64,000 nt of DNA, from positions 847,543,002 through 847,607,001 of the forward strand of contig NC_057801.1 of assembly GCF_018294505.1 (NCBI RefSeq). Reading direction: 5' to 3'. The stretch is from Triticum aestivum (lineage: Eukaryota > Streptophyta > Magnoliopsida > Poales > Poaceae). The translations under genes were made by a program, and so were the position numbers. This document shows positions 33,690 through 45,399 of the stretch, one piece after another (positions within the stretch are counted from its first letter, which is position 1; each line of letters opens with the position of its first letter). The notes beneath the pieces are model-generated. The model searched no databases. It saw only the letters and a program-made list of their open reading frames with translations, and was not told the DNA's origin.

Positions 33690-34060
33690 TTTTTCACTAC
33701 CGTCCGATTCCACAAGGCTATGCTATTGTGATGGTGGACAAAATAATGGAGGGATATGAGGAGCTCCAGCTTGACCACCCTACAGGTGAGGGGGAGACTC
33801 AGTTGGGTCTTGCTATGCATACTCCATGTCTATGGCGCAAGGAGCACATCAAGCTTCTGAACTTCATGGCTCCTGCTAGTCAGCTAGGCACTCCGCCTCC
33901 TCCACCTCCTCCGGCGAGTGATCCGCCTCCTCCGCCTCCTGCTCCAGTGTGTGAGGGCGGCAGTACTCCGCCTCCTTCTCCGCCTGCTCCGGCCCGTCCG
34001 AGCAGCCCGCCAACTCCTTCGCCGCCTCGTAAGCGACGGCGGAACACAGATATTTGGGCG
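33690..34060 (+). pseudogene. CACTA accessory-gene fragment (TNP-like core plus proline-rich linker)
   Basis: Encodes HYRPIPQGYAIVMVDKIMEG, LDHPTGEGETQLG and TPCLWRKEH, followed by a proline-rich linker. This is the same order as in the CACTA gene at about 1725-2150 (CQPIPKGYAKVMVDEITKG, LDHPTGEGKTRLG, TPCLWKKD). Both ends are abrupt. It lies between the two 400-bp direct repeats. Confidence 0.8.
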
Positions 34061-34084
34061 CCGAAGATCGACCCCCATCTGGTT

Positions 34085-37000
34085 TGCTTCTTGTGTTTGT
34101 TTCCAAGGAGCGGCATCGTGCATGTCAAAGTTTTGAGAAACCTGATACGCATTCTCCAACTAGCAAATCTGACTACCACAATTTTGCGGTCTACACCCTA
34201 GATTTTTCATTTTCTTGCAAACAAGGCCAAAATTTTGACAAGTTTGAAGAATTCTAGCTGGAAATTTTGGCAGCATAACGCGTCGGGGAGGAGAAAAATG
34301 CATGCACAAGGGCAACTAAAATGGCTGCCATTTATATTATATTTTGCATTGCACACGAAAGGAAAAACACCAGATGCCATTGCAACGACTCCAACATCAG
34401 GTTGCCTCAGGTTGCCTCCTAATGCAGCTGTACAATGGATCACTCGACAATAATTCATCTACGCAACCAGCTTCACTTCCTTAGGCAGCACTTTACTTGT
34501 GCAGCCGGCAGGATGTACCTTCGTTGCTCCTGGTGATGCCTCTGCCTTGACCAATCCTTTAACTAGCAATAACAGGAAAGCAAGATACCGCGACGGCTCG
34601 TCAATCTCACATGTAGCCTTCTCTTCTCTTCTCTTCCCTTGTCTTCTCTTCTCTTCTCTTCCCTTGTCTTCTCTTCTTTTTTCTTCTCTTCTATTCTCTT
34701 CTCTTCCCTTCCCCTCCCTTATTTTCTCTTCTCAAGTGGCAGGCAAGTTGGATAATACAACAATAAGGTCTAGATGCTCGTCCCCACCGAGTTGCTCCAA
34801 CTTCTACCTGCCTACCTTGGTTCAGGAAGATGACAGCTCTTGCTCTTCCTCCTGGGTGAAACAAAAAGGAATTACCCATATTATAAAACTAGACATTAAA
34901 GTGGGTTTCACACACACCCAAGAGAGACACAAGAAAATAATCCTCAAAACAGCGCGCACTACCACGATAAATGACTGAACTCGAGGTGTGGCAAGTTTGA
35001 TGAGTTTTGCCTGTTGTCCTATTTGGATAACAATAAATAAATTCTGCTAGAAAAGATCTTACCAACCTAACTGTTATGTGCGGTAAATTAATATTAGACA
35101 ACCAAGATCCTAATATGCAAAATATAAAATGAACATGATGCCTGGAGGAAACTCAAGGTTACCCAATAAGTTGCTAAGTTGCATCTACAGCGTCAGGAGA
35201 ACCACTAGCCAGCTGGAAATTAATGGGGAAAAGGCAAAACATGCTACTAACTGACACTGTTATAAAATAAACCTTGTTATTGATGTGAAAGCATGATCAT
35301 AGACAATGTAGTCTTAGTTTTATATTAACAGATATCATAATGCAGGTGACTCTTGGTTGCGGGTAACATCAATCATGGTTGATTTACAGTGGTAAGGCAA
35401 GAAGAGGTCAGCAGTCTTACCATTGTCGCCAGGGGCTCGCATGTACAAAGAGCGGATGTTGTTCTAGATAACCCGCACAAGTTGCAACAGCCACACACCA
35501 CTTGAGCGCCATCAAAGCGAAAGGCATCACACCATCATCATCATGCCTGCATCTCCCAGCATGCCGCGTCGCCATGGCAGGGGAGGTCACCGCGCCACCG
35601 ACAGTACCATCGCTGCACATAGTTCCAAAACCAAGAAAAACTAAGCGACGAGAAAACACAAGATGGGATCAAAGAATAAGATATAGATGCAAAGGGAGAA
35701 TGCCACGGGACTATACCCCCTTTTAACTGGTGGAATAATAAATGAAACAATGCTAGGTACATCGAGAGGTTACCATCAAATAAAATAACTGGCTAACTAT
35801 TCACATGCAAATTGGAAGTCCAACGACAGTTCATGTGTCTTGTGAAGACAACAATAACCAATGCTCATCATGACAATAAACTGTGCACATCATGTAAATA
35901 CATAGTCAATTTACTAACTGTGCTCATCATGACAAATTTTCCTTGAGAAGAAAGATAGGTTTGATCCTAACTATGAATGTAGCAACATCCATACTGATTT
36001 GACCTCATAAGAAAAATCACCATTTGCAATATTAAGAACTGAACTACAACATTCCCGTTCAAAGAACAGAAATGAGCTCATACTAGTAATCTGAATAGAT
36101 GCAATTCCATAATTATATGTATATGCCAAATCATTTTATATCCGCCAAATTAATCAGCCCTGCACCACTCAGTGACATTTGAAACCTAATTCCCAGTAAC
36201 ATAAAAGCCTAGCTAGATATAACCATCCTCAGAGCATGCGAGAAGGCAGGAGAAGAACCGAGTGGATTACCTGTGGCGGAGTCAAAGAGGAGGCGGCCAC
36301 CACCGCCATCACACGGCGGCGAGAGTCCCTGCTGAATGCTCCTATTCCTGATTGAAAGGGAGCACTCAAGGAAGCTAAGTGGAAGCGACATTGGTAACTG
36401 GAGCACCAGTGTTGAAAACAATGCCAACACCGCACGAACCACCAACAGAAAGAGGAGCTCGGCCCTCGGGCCTTGCCACCTGCAAAATAAAACTACAGTA
36501 TCAACCACATGGCACAACAACATTACACTAGATGGTAGAAGTCACACAAATAAGGTGCTGAAGTAAAAATATACGAGCGGGGTTTGGATTAATTGCAATA
36601 CATATTAATCTACACAACCATGTCTTCTTACAAGCATGAATTCTTTGACGCATCCAACCATTTAAGAAAAAAGGGAAAAAGTTATGCCAAGCAACATTCG
36701 TTTTGCTACCTAATTTTAATCTGGACAACAACAAGAGCCATCAACAAAATATAGCTAATCACCAAGACATATGTTTACTGCTAAATGAGCATCATTTCTG
36801 CTAATGAACATGCATGCTGCCAGGGACTTGATATCACTTTGCAACTCCAAGAGTTGAATACTAAAGTATCAGGCGTGCTGCCAATGACACGAACATGAAT
36901 GCACAAAGATAACATGCATGACAAGGTTAATAGATCATCACAAGATGTACATTCAATACAATCAGAATGTTGTGGATTACCATGAGCTATGTCGGGCTCA

Positions 37001-37100
37001 CTGACGCAGTTCCATAATTATATGTATGTACAACTAAATCATTCCATATCCCCCAAATTAACCAGTCCTACACCACCCAGTGAAATTTGAAACCTAATTT
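34085..37100. other. Unassigned region with exon-like minus-strand segments and a CT-rich tract
   Basis: About 3 kb without a gene I can name. On the minus strand two segments look like exons with good splice sites. One is about 36480-36270, with acceptor TATTTTGCAG and donor CCACAG|GTAATCC. The other is about 35660-35430, with donor GACAATG|GTAAGAC. Open frames are short and resemble no family I know. A pyrimidine tract (TCTTC/TCCCT repeats) occupies 34613-34736. A 90-bp block at 36096-36195 is repeated at 37007-37100. These may be captured gene pieces. Confidence 0.35.
34613..34736. repeat. CT-rich (TCTTC)n microsatellite-like tract
   Basis: Repeated TTCTC/TTCCC/TTGTC units on the plus strand. 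This makes low-complexity open frames (Ser/Leu/Phe runs) that are not genes. Confidence 0.85.
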
Positions 37101-37101
37101 T

Positions 37102-37499
37102 TGTGGAATAAGCACACTGTTCACTTTCAAAATATGACTTGTCTTCTACTCTTCTGCCTATGGCGCTTGCAGGTAGATTCTTTTTGTATTTTCGGATGCA
37201 GAGAGATTCCACTTTTTTTTTAGACAAAGCATAGAAACTTAGGACTACCACAACACAAATCCTAAGGGCATCTCCAATGCGTAATCCAGACGTGTTTTAC
37301 CGTCCATCGCGGAATGAGGAGACAAATTGAGGGGTGGGGGGGGGGGCACTTTGCGGACTTCCGGACCGCTGCCAAGCCCGCTCATGACTACCCTGGCCAA
37401 CCGAAAAACCACAGCTACATTGCGCGTGTTCCCACCCGAAAAGGTCAGCGCTGCTCCAGAGCACCAGTGTCGCATTCGTGCCGGCTCAGAGCGACGCGG
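37102..37499. repeat. Direct repeat, right copy (about 400 bp)
   Basis: Partner of 33232-33636. Here the homology continues naturally into a promoter-like and coding-like region (37500-38700), so this copy looks like the 5' part of a longer element of which the left copy is a truncated version. Confidence 0.8.
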
Positions 37500-37664
37500 A
37501 GAGCGCCGACCTCACTGCCCCGCGTTCAAACGGCAGTCCGTCCATCCACCTGCCTACATTAAACATGCATGCGGTTGCCGAGGAACAGCGAGCCGACGCC
37601 ACCCATACGCCCGTATGCCGCCCGCCATTAATCATGTCGCTGATTGTGCTGCCATCTCTCACCA

Positions 37665-38660
37665 TATAAACTGCAGGCCCGGTCATAGTCACATCCATGT
37701 CCTTCACTCACTTCCTCCTCTTTGCACCATGCCCGCCATGGCTTCCTCGAGCTCCAATGCCATCATGGACAACCTCTTGTCCAATCAGAAAAAAGAGATC
37801 GTCGTGATTGCAGCAAGCAGGCAGATGGAGGTCGGCACTGCGGACATCCAATTGGAGGACGCGACCGAGGATGATTCGGCACCGCCCTCCTCGCCGTTTC
37901 GTGCCGGCATCACCATGGCCCATGCCCACTACAAGGACATGGTACTGCACGATCGGGAGGCCGCGTTCCGGTAGGTGCAAGCCACCCAGGCCTAGAACCT
38001 CCGCCTCCTCGAGGAGAACCGGTGCACATAAGTGCTACTCACTATCGGCACAGCCATAGGCCCGAGCATGGACATGGCTTAGCAGGAGGCGCTGGTCGAC
38101 TCCTTGCGCACCGCCCACGAAATCCGCCGCGATCGCTAGAGGTACATCCAATATCAGGTAGATTCAGGGATGCCTACAAGGAGATGGGTGAGGCGACGGA
38201 TGAGTATGAGGTATTTGGCAACATGGAGGATTACGAGGACATCGCCAGCTCTGCCATGGCTACGCTCCGCTACCACCACCACAAATCGGCACGTCTGCGA
38301 GCACTATGGGCAACAATGAAGAGTAGAGCATGGAAGGTCGTTGGTGCTTGTACCCCATGAAGGCCACCGCCCCTCCCCTCCCGTTGAAGCCAAGCATGGT
38401 GGGGTCAACACCGTGGGCTAATTAGCCGCTTGGTGGCGATGTGGACGCATATAGCTTCACTTCCCGGGGCTCATGGCTGCAGAGGGAGGCGGATAGCTTT
38501 AGTTCCCGGGGCTCATTGCTGCGGAAGAGGCGGGGCTTCATTTTTCGGGGCTCATGGCCAGCCGGAGATAGGGAACGGGCGCGGTGGTCATTTTAGACTA
38601 GGTTTAGAGTTTGGTCCAGTTGAAACATGTCTAATTGTAATGAATTTGCTCCCATTTAGA
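37665..38660 (+). pseudogene. Unknown degenerate gene or transposon ORF with TATA box
   Basis: TATAAA at 37665-37670 precedes an ATG in good context at 37729 (MPAMASSSSNAIMDNLLSNQ). The frame is open for 81 codons to 37974, then interrupted by several stops. Related-looking reading continues in shifting frames to about 38350 (HEIRRDR, YEVFGNMEDYEDIASSAM). A possible polyadenylation region follows near 38640. I do not recognise the protein. Together with the GGGCATCTCC-type end at 37266 it could belong to a PIF/Harbinger-like element, but no matching right terminus was found. Confidence 0.35.
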
Positions 38661-39166
38661 TGAAAAGCATCCGGTTTTATATAAAACATCATCCAAGTAT
38701 TAATGGTATTGTCAGGTGCATTCAAATGGGCATCAAATTTGATCATTTTTGTTCCAAAACGTAACTGGACATACGCGAACAGCATTGTATGGCCGGCTCC
38801 CGCATCTGTGTTCGCAGACTGGCTACGGCCCAGAACCAGCAAGGTACACCTCTCTGTGTTATACTATGGCCAGAACCAGCAAGGCACACATGTTTGTGTT
38901 AGCTAGTATTAATTAATCAAACTCATTAAATTATAGGAGATTTCTATATTTAATACCATAGATTTGATCCGGTCACATATAGTGGTGCATCGTCTAGAGT
39001 ATCTGCCAAATTTATATCAGCATAGATATAGACATATATAATAACATTAAATGGATGTCATCATGAAGATAGAATAACTTGTACAAATTTAAGACACTGA
39101 TACGAAAATCTTTGTGATCTTATTTGATTGAACATGGAGTAAATGTTCTCTACCTACAAGCCTAGC

Positions 39167-39174
39167 TATGAATA
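39167..39174 (+). promoter_or_regulatory. Altered TATA box of defensin-like gene 1
   Basis: Reads TATGAATA at the position where the duplicate gene has TATAAATA (45400-45407). It lies about 63 bp upstream of the ATG. The A-to-G change may weaken the promoter. Confidence 0.5.
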
Positions 39175-39229
39175 TAAGTGGCATCTTCCGACTCCCAAAA
39201 CAACCGAAAAGAAGCTTGTGAGTGATATT

Positions 39230-39588
39230 ATGGAGCGGAAACCAATTCTTCTTTGCCTTATGGTGCTTCTGCTGCTAGGAAATTCCACTCATGCTGGTAC
39301 GAAATGGATCTTCATGGACCTATTTTTCCTACTGATTAGAGGATAGTAATATTGGCAGTTGACATGCATGAGTTTCTTCGCAACTTCCTCAATCTGAACT
39401 TCTTTCAATGATTTATCTTCTTGTGTACAGAAAATTGCAAAACGCAAGTTGCTTTTGGGACCACTCTGTGCGCATTTTATACTTGCCTGAGTACATGCAT
39501 ATCTATATATGGGAAACTCGTCAAGGATGCGGATTGCAAGCCCGTCAGACCTTACTATACTAATTGTACTTGCCTTATCTGTGTCTAG
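39230..39588 (+). CDS. Defensin-like (cysteine-rich secreted) peptide 1, two exons, 74 residues
   Basis: Exon 1 (39230-39296, 67 nt) encodes a signal peptide (MERKPILLCLMVLLLLGN). Exon 2 (39431-39588, 158 nt) encodes the mature part, starting ENCKTQVAFG and ending CTCLICV with TAG. The intron (134 nt, GTACGA...GTACAG) is phase 1 at the end of the signal peptide, the usual position in plant DEFL/LCR genes. The mature peptide has eight Cys with spacing C-x10-C-x4-C-x3-C-x12-C-x9-C-x1-C-x2-C, including the C-x3-C and C-x-C pairs of the cysteine-stabilised alpha-beta fold. It should be secreted; antimicrobial or signalling roles are typical of the class (inference). I chose the ATG at 39230, not the in-frame ATG at 39143, because the paralogues start there. 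It is a close duplicate of 45471-45835. Confidence 0.82.
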
Positions 39589-39839
39589 AATTACTCTTTG
39601 ACATGATGTAAAACAATGGGCAATGATGTGAACCAGTAATAAAATATTCTTGTCGATTGCATGCATGTGAGAATGTATGTGATCACTATTTTTGGATGTT
39701 ATTGTAATTTGATTTTATTCTGTTGTGTGTAGTATTAGAATGGGTGATTTTATGTTTGTATGGACCCGTGTTCAAAAAGTTTGTAAACAACCATATACAA
39801 CCTGAATTGACCCTGGGGACACAGCAGGACTATCCTCAA

Positions 39840-41165
39840 TCTTCTACTCCACTGGTTTCTGTCTCTTCTGAACCACTGGCTGACTCCCAACATCCATGGT
39901 GTTCGTGTAATCCGTCTTTGGAGACTGCGGCTTCCTACCTTGTTTGGGTTGAGGAGCTGGGGCACCTGCGAGAGCTTCTCGGACCGACCCTTTCAAGGTT
40001 TGTCGGGGACCATTGGCTTGCATGAACATTGAGCACCGAGTATCGCTATTCACGATGTGTTAAACAGACTCTTAGCAACGCTTGGGTTAGTCACTACAAT
40101 AGTCATGCCTTCATCACACATTTGGTCATTCAAATAAAAATTGAAATCTTCGTGTCGAAACTGACTGTAGTCGACAACGGCATCATCATTGTTAGCGGCC
40201 ACATCGTTTGCCACCATGTTGTCCTGATTTGGAACTCCTTCACTATGCTGGCCCAAAGGAGTTGGTCCCAATGAAGGGGTATTTGTACGGAGCATCACCG
40301 GAGAGGTTGTTTGGTGCGGCGAGTATGCCCCCAAAAGGATATGTGTCTTAGCCACCTAAGTTGGCAACTGTTACACTGTATCAGGCTGTAGTGTGTTCCC
40401 TCATCTGCCCCTTGAGGCTGCTCAAGAGGGTCCACATCTTTGAAACCTCGAAACACGAAACACACTTCCACCCTATTTAAGTTGTCCGGCAACAAAACAT
40501 TGTGCATAATTTTCTCTTTGGGGACAACGATAATACCTGCTGCAACCTCCGCTAGTTGGTCATTTACCACGACTAGGAGAGTCCACGGGGTGTTTGAGGG
40601 TGAAACAAGTTTGCCTCGTCGATGTTAGAGATTGGAACAAAATATCATACCATGGAAAAAGGTATGTGCATGTAGAGATGGCGATAATGATTACTGTGAG
40701 GGCGTCTATATCAGTTGTTGACATTCTCTGGCTAGGATGGGCTACTATGAGGTGCTTGATCAGTCTACAGCTCCCTATCCAAGTTCATGTTGTCCAGCCC
40801 CGACAAGATCTGGGTTGGCAGTGCTGGATTTGGATGCCCTAATGCGATACTGATGTTTAGGGCTTCAACTAGATCGGGCCACATTTTGGTCATTTGGGCT
40901 TTTGCCATGGCTTCTTCTTTGGCATGTAAATCCTTCTCCAAGTTTTCTTTCAGTCTCCCTACCGTGGCATCAACTATTTCCGATATTCTAATCATTTTTT
41001 CATTTTTACCTCGTGGTCTTTAGAAAAATGTGTGACCCACCTTTTGATGATATCCGGCGCCTACCACATGACTAGTCGGGGGCATCACCATCAGGTCCTT
41101 ACCTTTGACAACATTGCATGCCTTGGTAGGTGGGTCAGCAAACCTTACTAACGACTCCACTGAGG
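39840..41165 (-). pseudogene. Degenerate CACTA-type ORF remains
   Basis: Several minus-strand open pieces in shifting frames have the character of En/Spm-associated proteins. They are 40765-41000 (MIRISEIVDATVGRLKENLE, then QMTKMWPDLVEALN), 40295-40570 (IIVVPKEKIMHNVLLPDN), 40050-40355 (DYSQFRHEDFNFYLNDQM) and 39844-40020 (GSVREALAGAPAPQPKQGRK). Consistent orientation and order suggest one decayed gene. The family is assigned from memory of annotated grass CACTA proteins. The block begins where the homology between the two defensin-like gene duplicates ends (about 39800), so it inserted after that duplication or replaced flank. Confidence 0.5.
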
Positions 41166-41588
41166 TCTAATGTTCAGGCATCTATACTACTATTAAAAAA
41201 GCAAACATGAATTCATCTACAGACACATCACAAAATGTACACAGGATTACCAGAGACGTTAGATGAATTCAACTAAATCACATCTAACAACTTATATTAC
41301 ATCAAGGGTCTGCCATGCAAATAAACAATCGAGATTAAATGTTCTACCGCAGACACGCAGCAGACTGCCCCGCGCACCCCTTCCTCAATTAGTGGGGATT
41401 AATGTCCCCTAATTTTCTCTCTGCCCTACTAACAAACTTTGCGGCTCCCCCTCTGCCGCTCCATTAGATGCGAGCACAGCCTGTGCTGCTCGATGGGCGC
41501 GAGCAAATGGAGCCAACCACCTGAGCGACTGGATAGGCGAGTGGTGGAGGAAGGAAGAGATGGCGTCGGCAGTAGCGGGGGAGGCCGG

Positions 41589-41765
41589 CGCAAGGCATCC
41601 TCGAAGGACCCCGAGGGCCGGGTCATTTCTGCCACAACGCGCGCCCATGCCACCGCGCTCCTCGGTGAGCTCCACAACCAGATCCTCGCCGGCCGCGCGT
41701 CCTTCGCCGATCTCGCCGCGAAGCACACCGACTGCTCCTCCGCCCGCCACGGCGGCGACCAGCTA
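41589..41765 (+). pseudogene. Pin1-type parvulin (peptidyl-prolyl isomerase) fragment
   Basis: Encodes about 59 residues matching the start of the plant Pin1 rotamase domain: DPEGRVISATTRAHATALLG, ILAGRASFADLAAKHTDCSS and ARHGGD. In intact plant Pin1 proteins this is followed by LGPFGRGQM. Here the sequence diverges after GGDQL, just before the gap. It lacks the C-terminal half of the domain and any start of its own, and lies next to a kinase fragment. Captured gene fragment. Confidence 0.85.
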
Positions 41766-41831
41766 CATCACCACAATCCATGCCTGCGCGCATGCCCATC
41801 CTTTATTTTTCCCGAGCCGTCGCCTCCTTCG

Positions 41832-42244
41832 NNNNNNNNNNNNNNNNNNNNNNNNNNNNNNNNNNNNNNNNNNNNNNNNNNNNNNNNNNNNNNNNNNNNN
41901 NNNNNNNNNNNNNNNNNNNNNNNNNNNNNNNNNNNNNNNNNNNNNNNNNNNNNNNNNNNNNNNNNNNNNNNNNNNNNNNNNNNNNNNNNNNNNNNNNNNN
42001 NNNNNNNNNNNNNNNNNNNNNNNNNNNNNNNNNNNNNNNNNNNNNNNNNNNNNNNNNNNNNNNNNNNNNNNNNNNNNNNNNNNNNNNNNNNNNNNNNNNN
42101 NNNNNNNNNNNNNNNNNNNNNNNNNNNNNNNNNNNNNNNNNNNNNNNNNNNNNNNNNNNNNNNNNNNNNNNNNNNNNNNNNNNNNNNNNNNNNNNNNNNN
42201 NNNNNNNNNNNNNNNNNNNNNNNNNNNNNNNNNNNNNNNNNNNN
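41832..42244. other. Assembly gap (413 N)
   Basis: A run of N separating the parvulin and kinase fragments. It is followed by a poly-G run (42250-42265), a likely cause of the gap. Frames spanning it are meaningless. Confidence 1.
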
Positions 42245-42253
42245 ATGCTGGGG

Positions 42254-42558
42254 GGGGGGGGGGGGAGGAGCTCGGCCATGGCGACATCACCTACCTCTGC
42301 ACGGAGGCCGCCATGGGCACGTGGACGCCCTGTAAGTCCATTTCCAAGCGCATGCCCATGGACATGGAGGACGTGTACTATGGAGATCATGCGCCGTACC
42401 CAAACATCGTCACTCTCAATGGAGCCCACGACGACGAGGACGCCGTGCACCACGTCATGGAGCTATGCAAGGGCGGCGAGCTTTTCGCAGGATCGCCTTG
42501 TAGGGCCACTACACCGAGCGTGTGTCGCGGCAGCCCTCACCCGCACCATCGTTATGAA
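42254..42558 (+). pseudogene. Calcium-dependent protein kinase (CDPK) kinase-domain fragment
   Basis: Matches the N-lobe of plant CDPKs: ELGHGDITYLCTEAA (glycine loop region), CKSISKR (contains the ATP-binding Lys), YPNIVTLNGAHDDEDAVHHV and MELCKGGELF. After GELF the frame breaks. The next family motifs (GHYTERV and AAALTRTIV) are present but in other frames up to about 42558. The catalytic loop, C-lobe, autoinhibitory segment and EF hands are absent. Captured, non-functional fragment. Confidence 0.85.
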
Positions 42559-45399
42559 GCTTTACTGCAGTCAAAACCATTAGCTGAACAACACGTGCAA
42601 GCATAGCCAGAAGGATGAAAAAATGCACATGGAATGTGTGGATGGCCTGCCGCAGCACATCCATCGCAGACGTTCGGCGAAGCGCATCCAACCCAACCCA
42701 ACAGAGAAGGGCAGGTGTAGCAACATCAGTGGTCGCCAACACGGCGGCTGGGTCAGGAGTTGGCGTGATGACAACAGTGAGACGCGGTCCGAATGGGAGT
42801 AACCGGGAGGAGAAATGTGACAGAACCAACCGGAGAGTCTGTCCCTTCTCTATTGGTAGTGTGCGGAGCCATACGGAAGGAGGCAAAGCTTGGACGGGCG
42901 GCAGTGGAGCTCCCAGCGCCGGCGGTGGACATCAGGGAAGGAACATAGCGGTGCAGCTCCAGCAACGGAGCATCGGAGGTCAGGTGCGGACGAATTTGCA
43001 AGTTGTAGCACGGAAAGGAGGCAGCAGAGCTCTCATTGGCGACACCCGAGCGCTGACGGCTAGTGCTGGTCGAGGCGGCGTGGTGGCGGTGACCCAGGTT
43101 TATTTTGCTCGCTATGTTCGCTGGTGCGGTCCGAACTAAACGGCAGTAATGGGGACACTGATTACATAAATTTAGTCACGGGCATTTTATTGTCTACCAA
43201 GTAACTACAGACAGTGATTGACATTCATTACCTTCTGTGAATTTATAGCTTTGCCAAAAAAAATCAGAATAAAGAACGAACATCGTCGGATGTGCGAACC
43301 AGTTGATGAAGCATTTTTCCGGTAAGGAAAGGAACACTACTTATTTTTTATGTAGGATATTTAGATGGAGAAAAAATGGCCAAGAGAAATGGAGCAGCAG
43401 ACAAACTAAGGTGGGGTAGCCAGGAAAAGGAATGCTACATCTAAGTAAATGAGAGATTTCTTTCCGTAAATGTTACCTTGTGGTACCAAATAACTGTTGA
43501 GTGACAAGCCCGATTCACATTGATTTGGTCTTTAGAGGTTGATTATAGATTGATCGTTATTGATTTGGTAGATAAAACTGATTTAAAATGTTACCAAATA
43601 TATCGGAGCTTAATTTGATTTGGTAGATAGAAAAGGATTTAAATAGATGGGTTGGCTAAAACCTGGTTAAATATGTTGGTGCGAAAGAACAAATGTGAGG
43701 GGGTGGAGGCAACACTACCAACTCCCCTTTAATAGTAAAGATAATATGTTTCACACATTGAAATAGATTGAGTGGGATAAATTAATTGAAATGTTGAAAT
43801 TTAAATGTATTTGAAATATTTGCAAGGATTTCAAATAAATAGAAGTTTCAGAAATGATATTATAGTTTAAAAGATATGAATGATTTTGATTTGCAAATAT
43901 GGAACAAAATGTTGGATTTATGGTCAGAGAGAAGAGAGAGTGGATATGTCCTATTCCTACTTTGCATGTGTACTAGTTGTATTTGGAAGTGGGAAGAGGG
44001 AAGGGACCATACATGGGTGTGAGTGGGAGCTATACAACTCATGTGGGCCTGCAACAACATGAATCACAAAGTAGCTTGTTGGTGGGTGTTTGAGCGCTAG
44101 TTATCAACACTGTTAGAATCCACCTTGTGATCCTATCGCTCCACGAAATCATCAACGAGGTCAATGCTAGGGTGGTTTATTGCTTCTGTCGGAAGAGATC
44201 TTACCCTAAGGTGTTCACGTGACCTGGATCCACTATATGATGCAACTGGTCTAGGGCGGACAGACTACAATCTCCACCAACCTTTTTCTTCAGAAACAAA
44301 AGGTGGCTTAAGCAAGACGACACCTTGTCCTTCATGCTTGACAAGGCCAAGCTCGCGGGAGATCTCCCATGTCCAATTTGTGGGTGAAGCTATTCTCATG
44401 TTTGAATCATACTATCACAGGATAGATTGCCTTCGATCCAGTTTCAGATGGGAATTGTAGCGTCTGGCTCCGGCATCCTGCGGAACAGCAACATCCTCCG
44501 TCGGTGTTGCGCCTAGTTGGAAATAATTGGGGAATGTGACCTTCTTGACGATGCAACTGACAAGAACACAACAAAATCCCAACGATGTGAGAGTTATATG
44601 CTGGACATGCCAAGAAAGGACCCCCCTCGACCCGCAAAACATGCCATGCCTCCCCGGCGTCACAAAGGAGTTGACCGAGGAGTGAAAGCGGGTGTGTAGG
44701 TACAAAGGAGTTGACCGAGGAGTTGACAAAGGAGTACGAATCTCAAAGCAGTGTTGAAGGGCTGAAGATAAGAGGTTCCATGTAGGACGAGCTACAAAGG
44801 AACTTTGTGGTAGGTAAGGTGTCGCCCGTTCACAGTTGATCCACGACCGCTTCATGCAGCACTAGGGTCGCCCGTTCACAGCTGAAGCCTAGAGCCTCAT
44901 TTTTAATCTATACGCAAAATTAAGAACACCAACGCAGGAGTAGGGTATTAGCTCCTTCAACCAGGACCCAGACATGTATAGTCCCTTGTGTGTTCTCCCA
45001 TCTGGATGTTTTGGTTGATACGATGACCCCTACTTTCATTCCCCCGTAGTATTATATGGAATATATCAATAACACCATCCTTCCAAATGGTTTTCTATAA
45101 TTACACCTTGGTGTTAAATAACAGCACACAACCAGAAAGATAGTCTGCGCTAGTGAGGACCTAGTACTTTGAACTCCTCAAATGATAGGATTTTTATCTA
45201 TTTAATACCATAAGTTTGACCGGCTCATATCTAATGGTGCACAGTTTAGAGTATCTCCCTAATTTATATCGGCATAAATATAGAGATATATGATAACATT
45301 AAATGGATATCATCTTGAAGATAGAGTTTGAGTATCTCCCTAATTTATATCGGCATAAGTTTGAGTGAACATGGAGTAAATGTTCTCTAGCTACATGAC
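42559..45399. other. Region without recognisable genes
   Basis: Contains an open frame at 42615-43139 (174 codons, Gly/Arg/Val-rich, unrecognised, probably incidental to GC-rich sequence inside the gene-fragment carrier) and one at 44164-44460 (98 codons, unrecognised). The rest is AT-rich. From about 45190 rightward the sequence matches the upstream region of defensin-like gene 1 (38930-39230). Confidence 0.5.

Larger units (their letters stand above)
41181..43741. mobile_element. Gene-fragment-carrying element with Helitron-5'-like ends facing inward
   Basis: The left end reads A|TCTATACTACTATTAAAAAAG at 41181. The right end, reverse-complemented, reads A|TCTTTACTATTAAAGGGGAG from 43741. 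Both match the TC...TACTATTAAA form of grass Helitron 5' ends but in opposite orientation. Inside are pieces of unrelated genes (Pin1-type parvulin, CDPK). No CACGGG hairpin with CTAG was found that closes either end cleanly, so it may be two Helitron pieces. A 413-bp assembly gap lies inside. Confidence 0.45.

Noticed and set aside
34499..34978. 159-codon plus-strand ORF
   Set aside because: Its middle is the (TCTTC)n tract (Ser/Leu/Phe runs) and the flanks have no recognisable protein character.
41439..42606. Single 298-348-codon genes spanning the 413-bp gap
   Set aside because: The two sides encode unrelated proteins (parvulin and CDPK) and the joining residues are N. The apparent continuity is an artefact.
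41181..43190. A complete plus-strand Helitron ending at CACGGGCATTTTATTGTCTA (about 43163-43182)
   Set aside because: The half-motif resembles a Helitron end, but the left hairpin arm and CTAG are missing. It is kept only as a possibility within the uncertain element.
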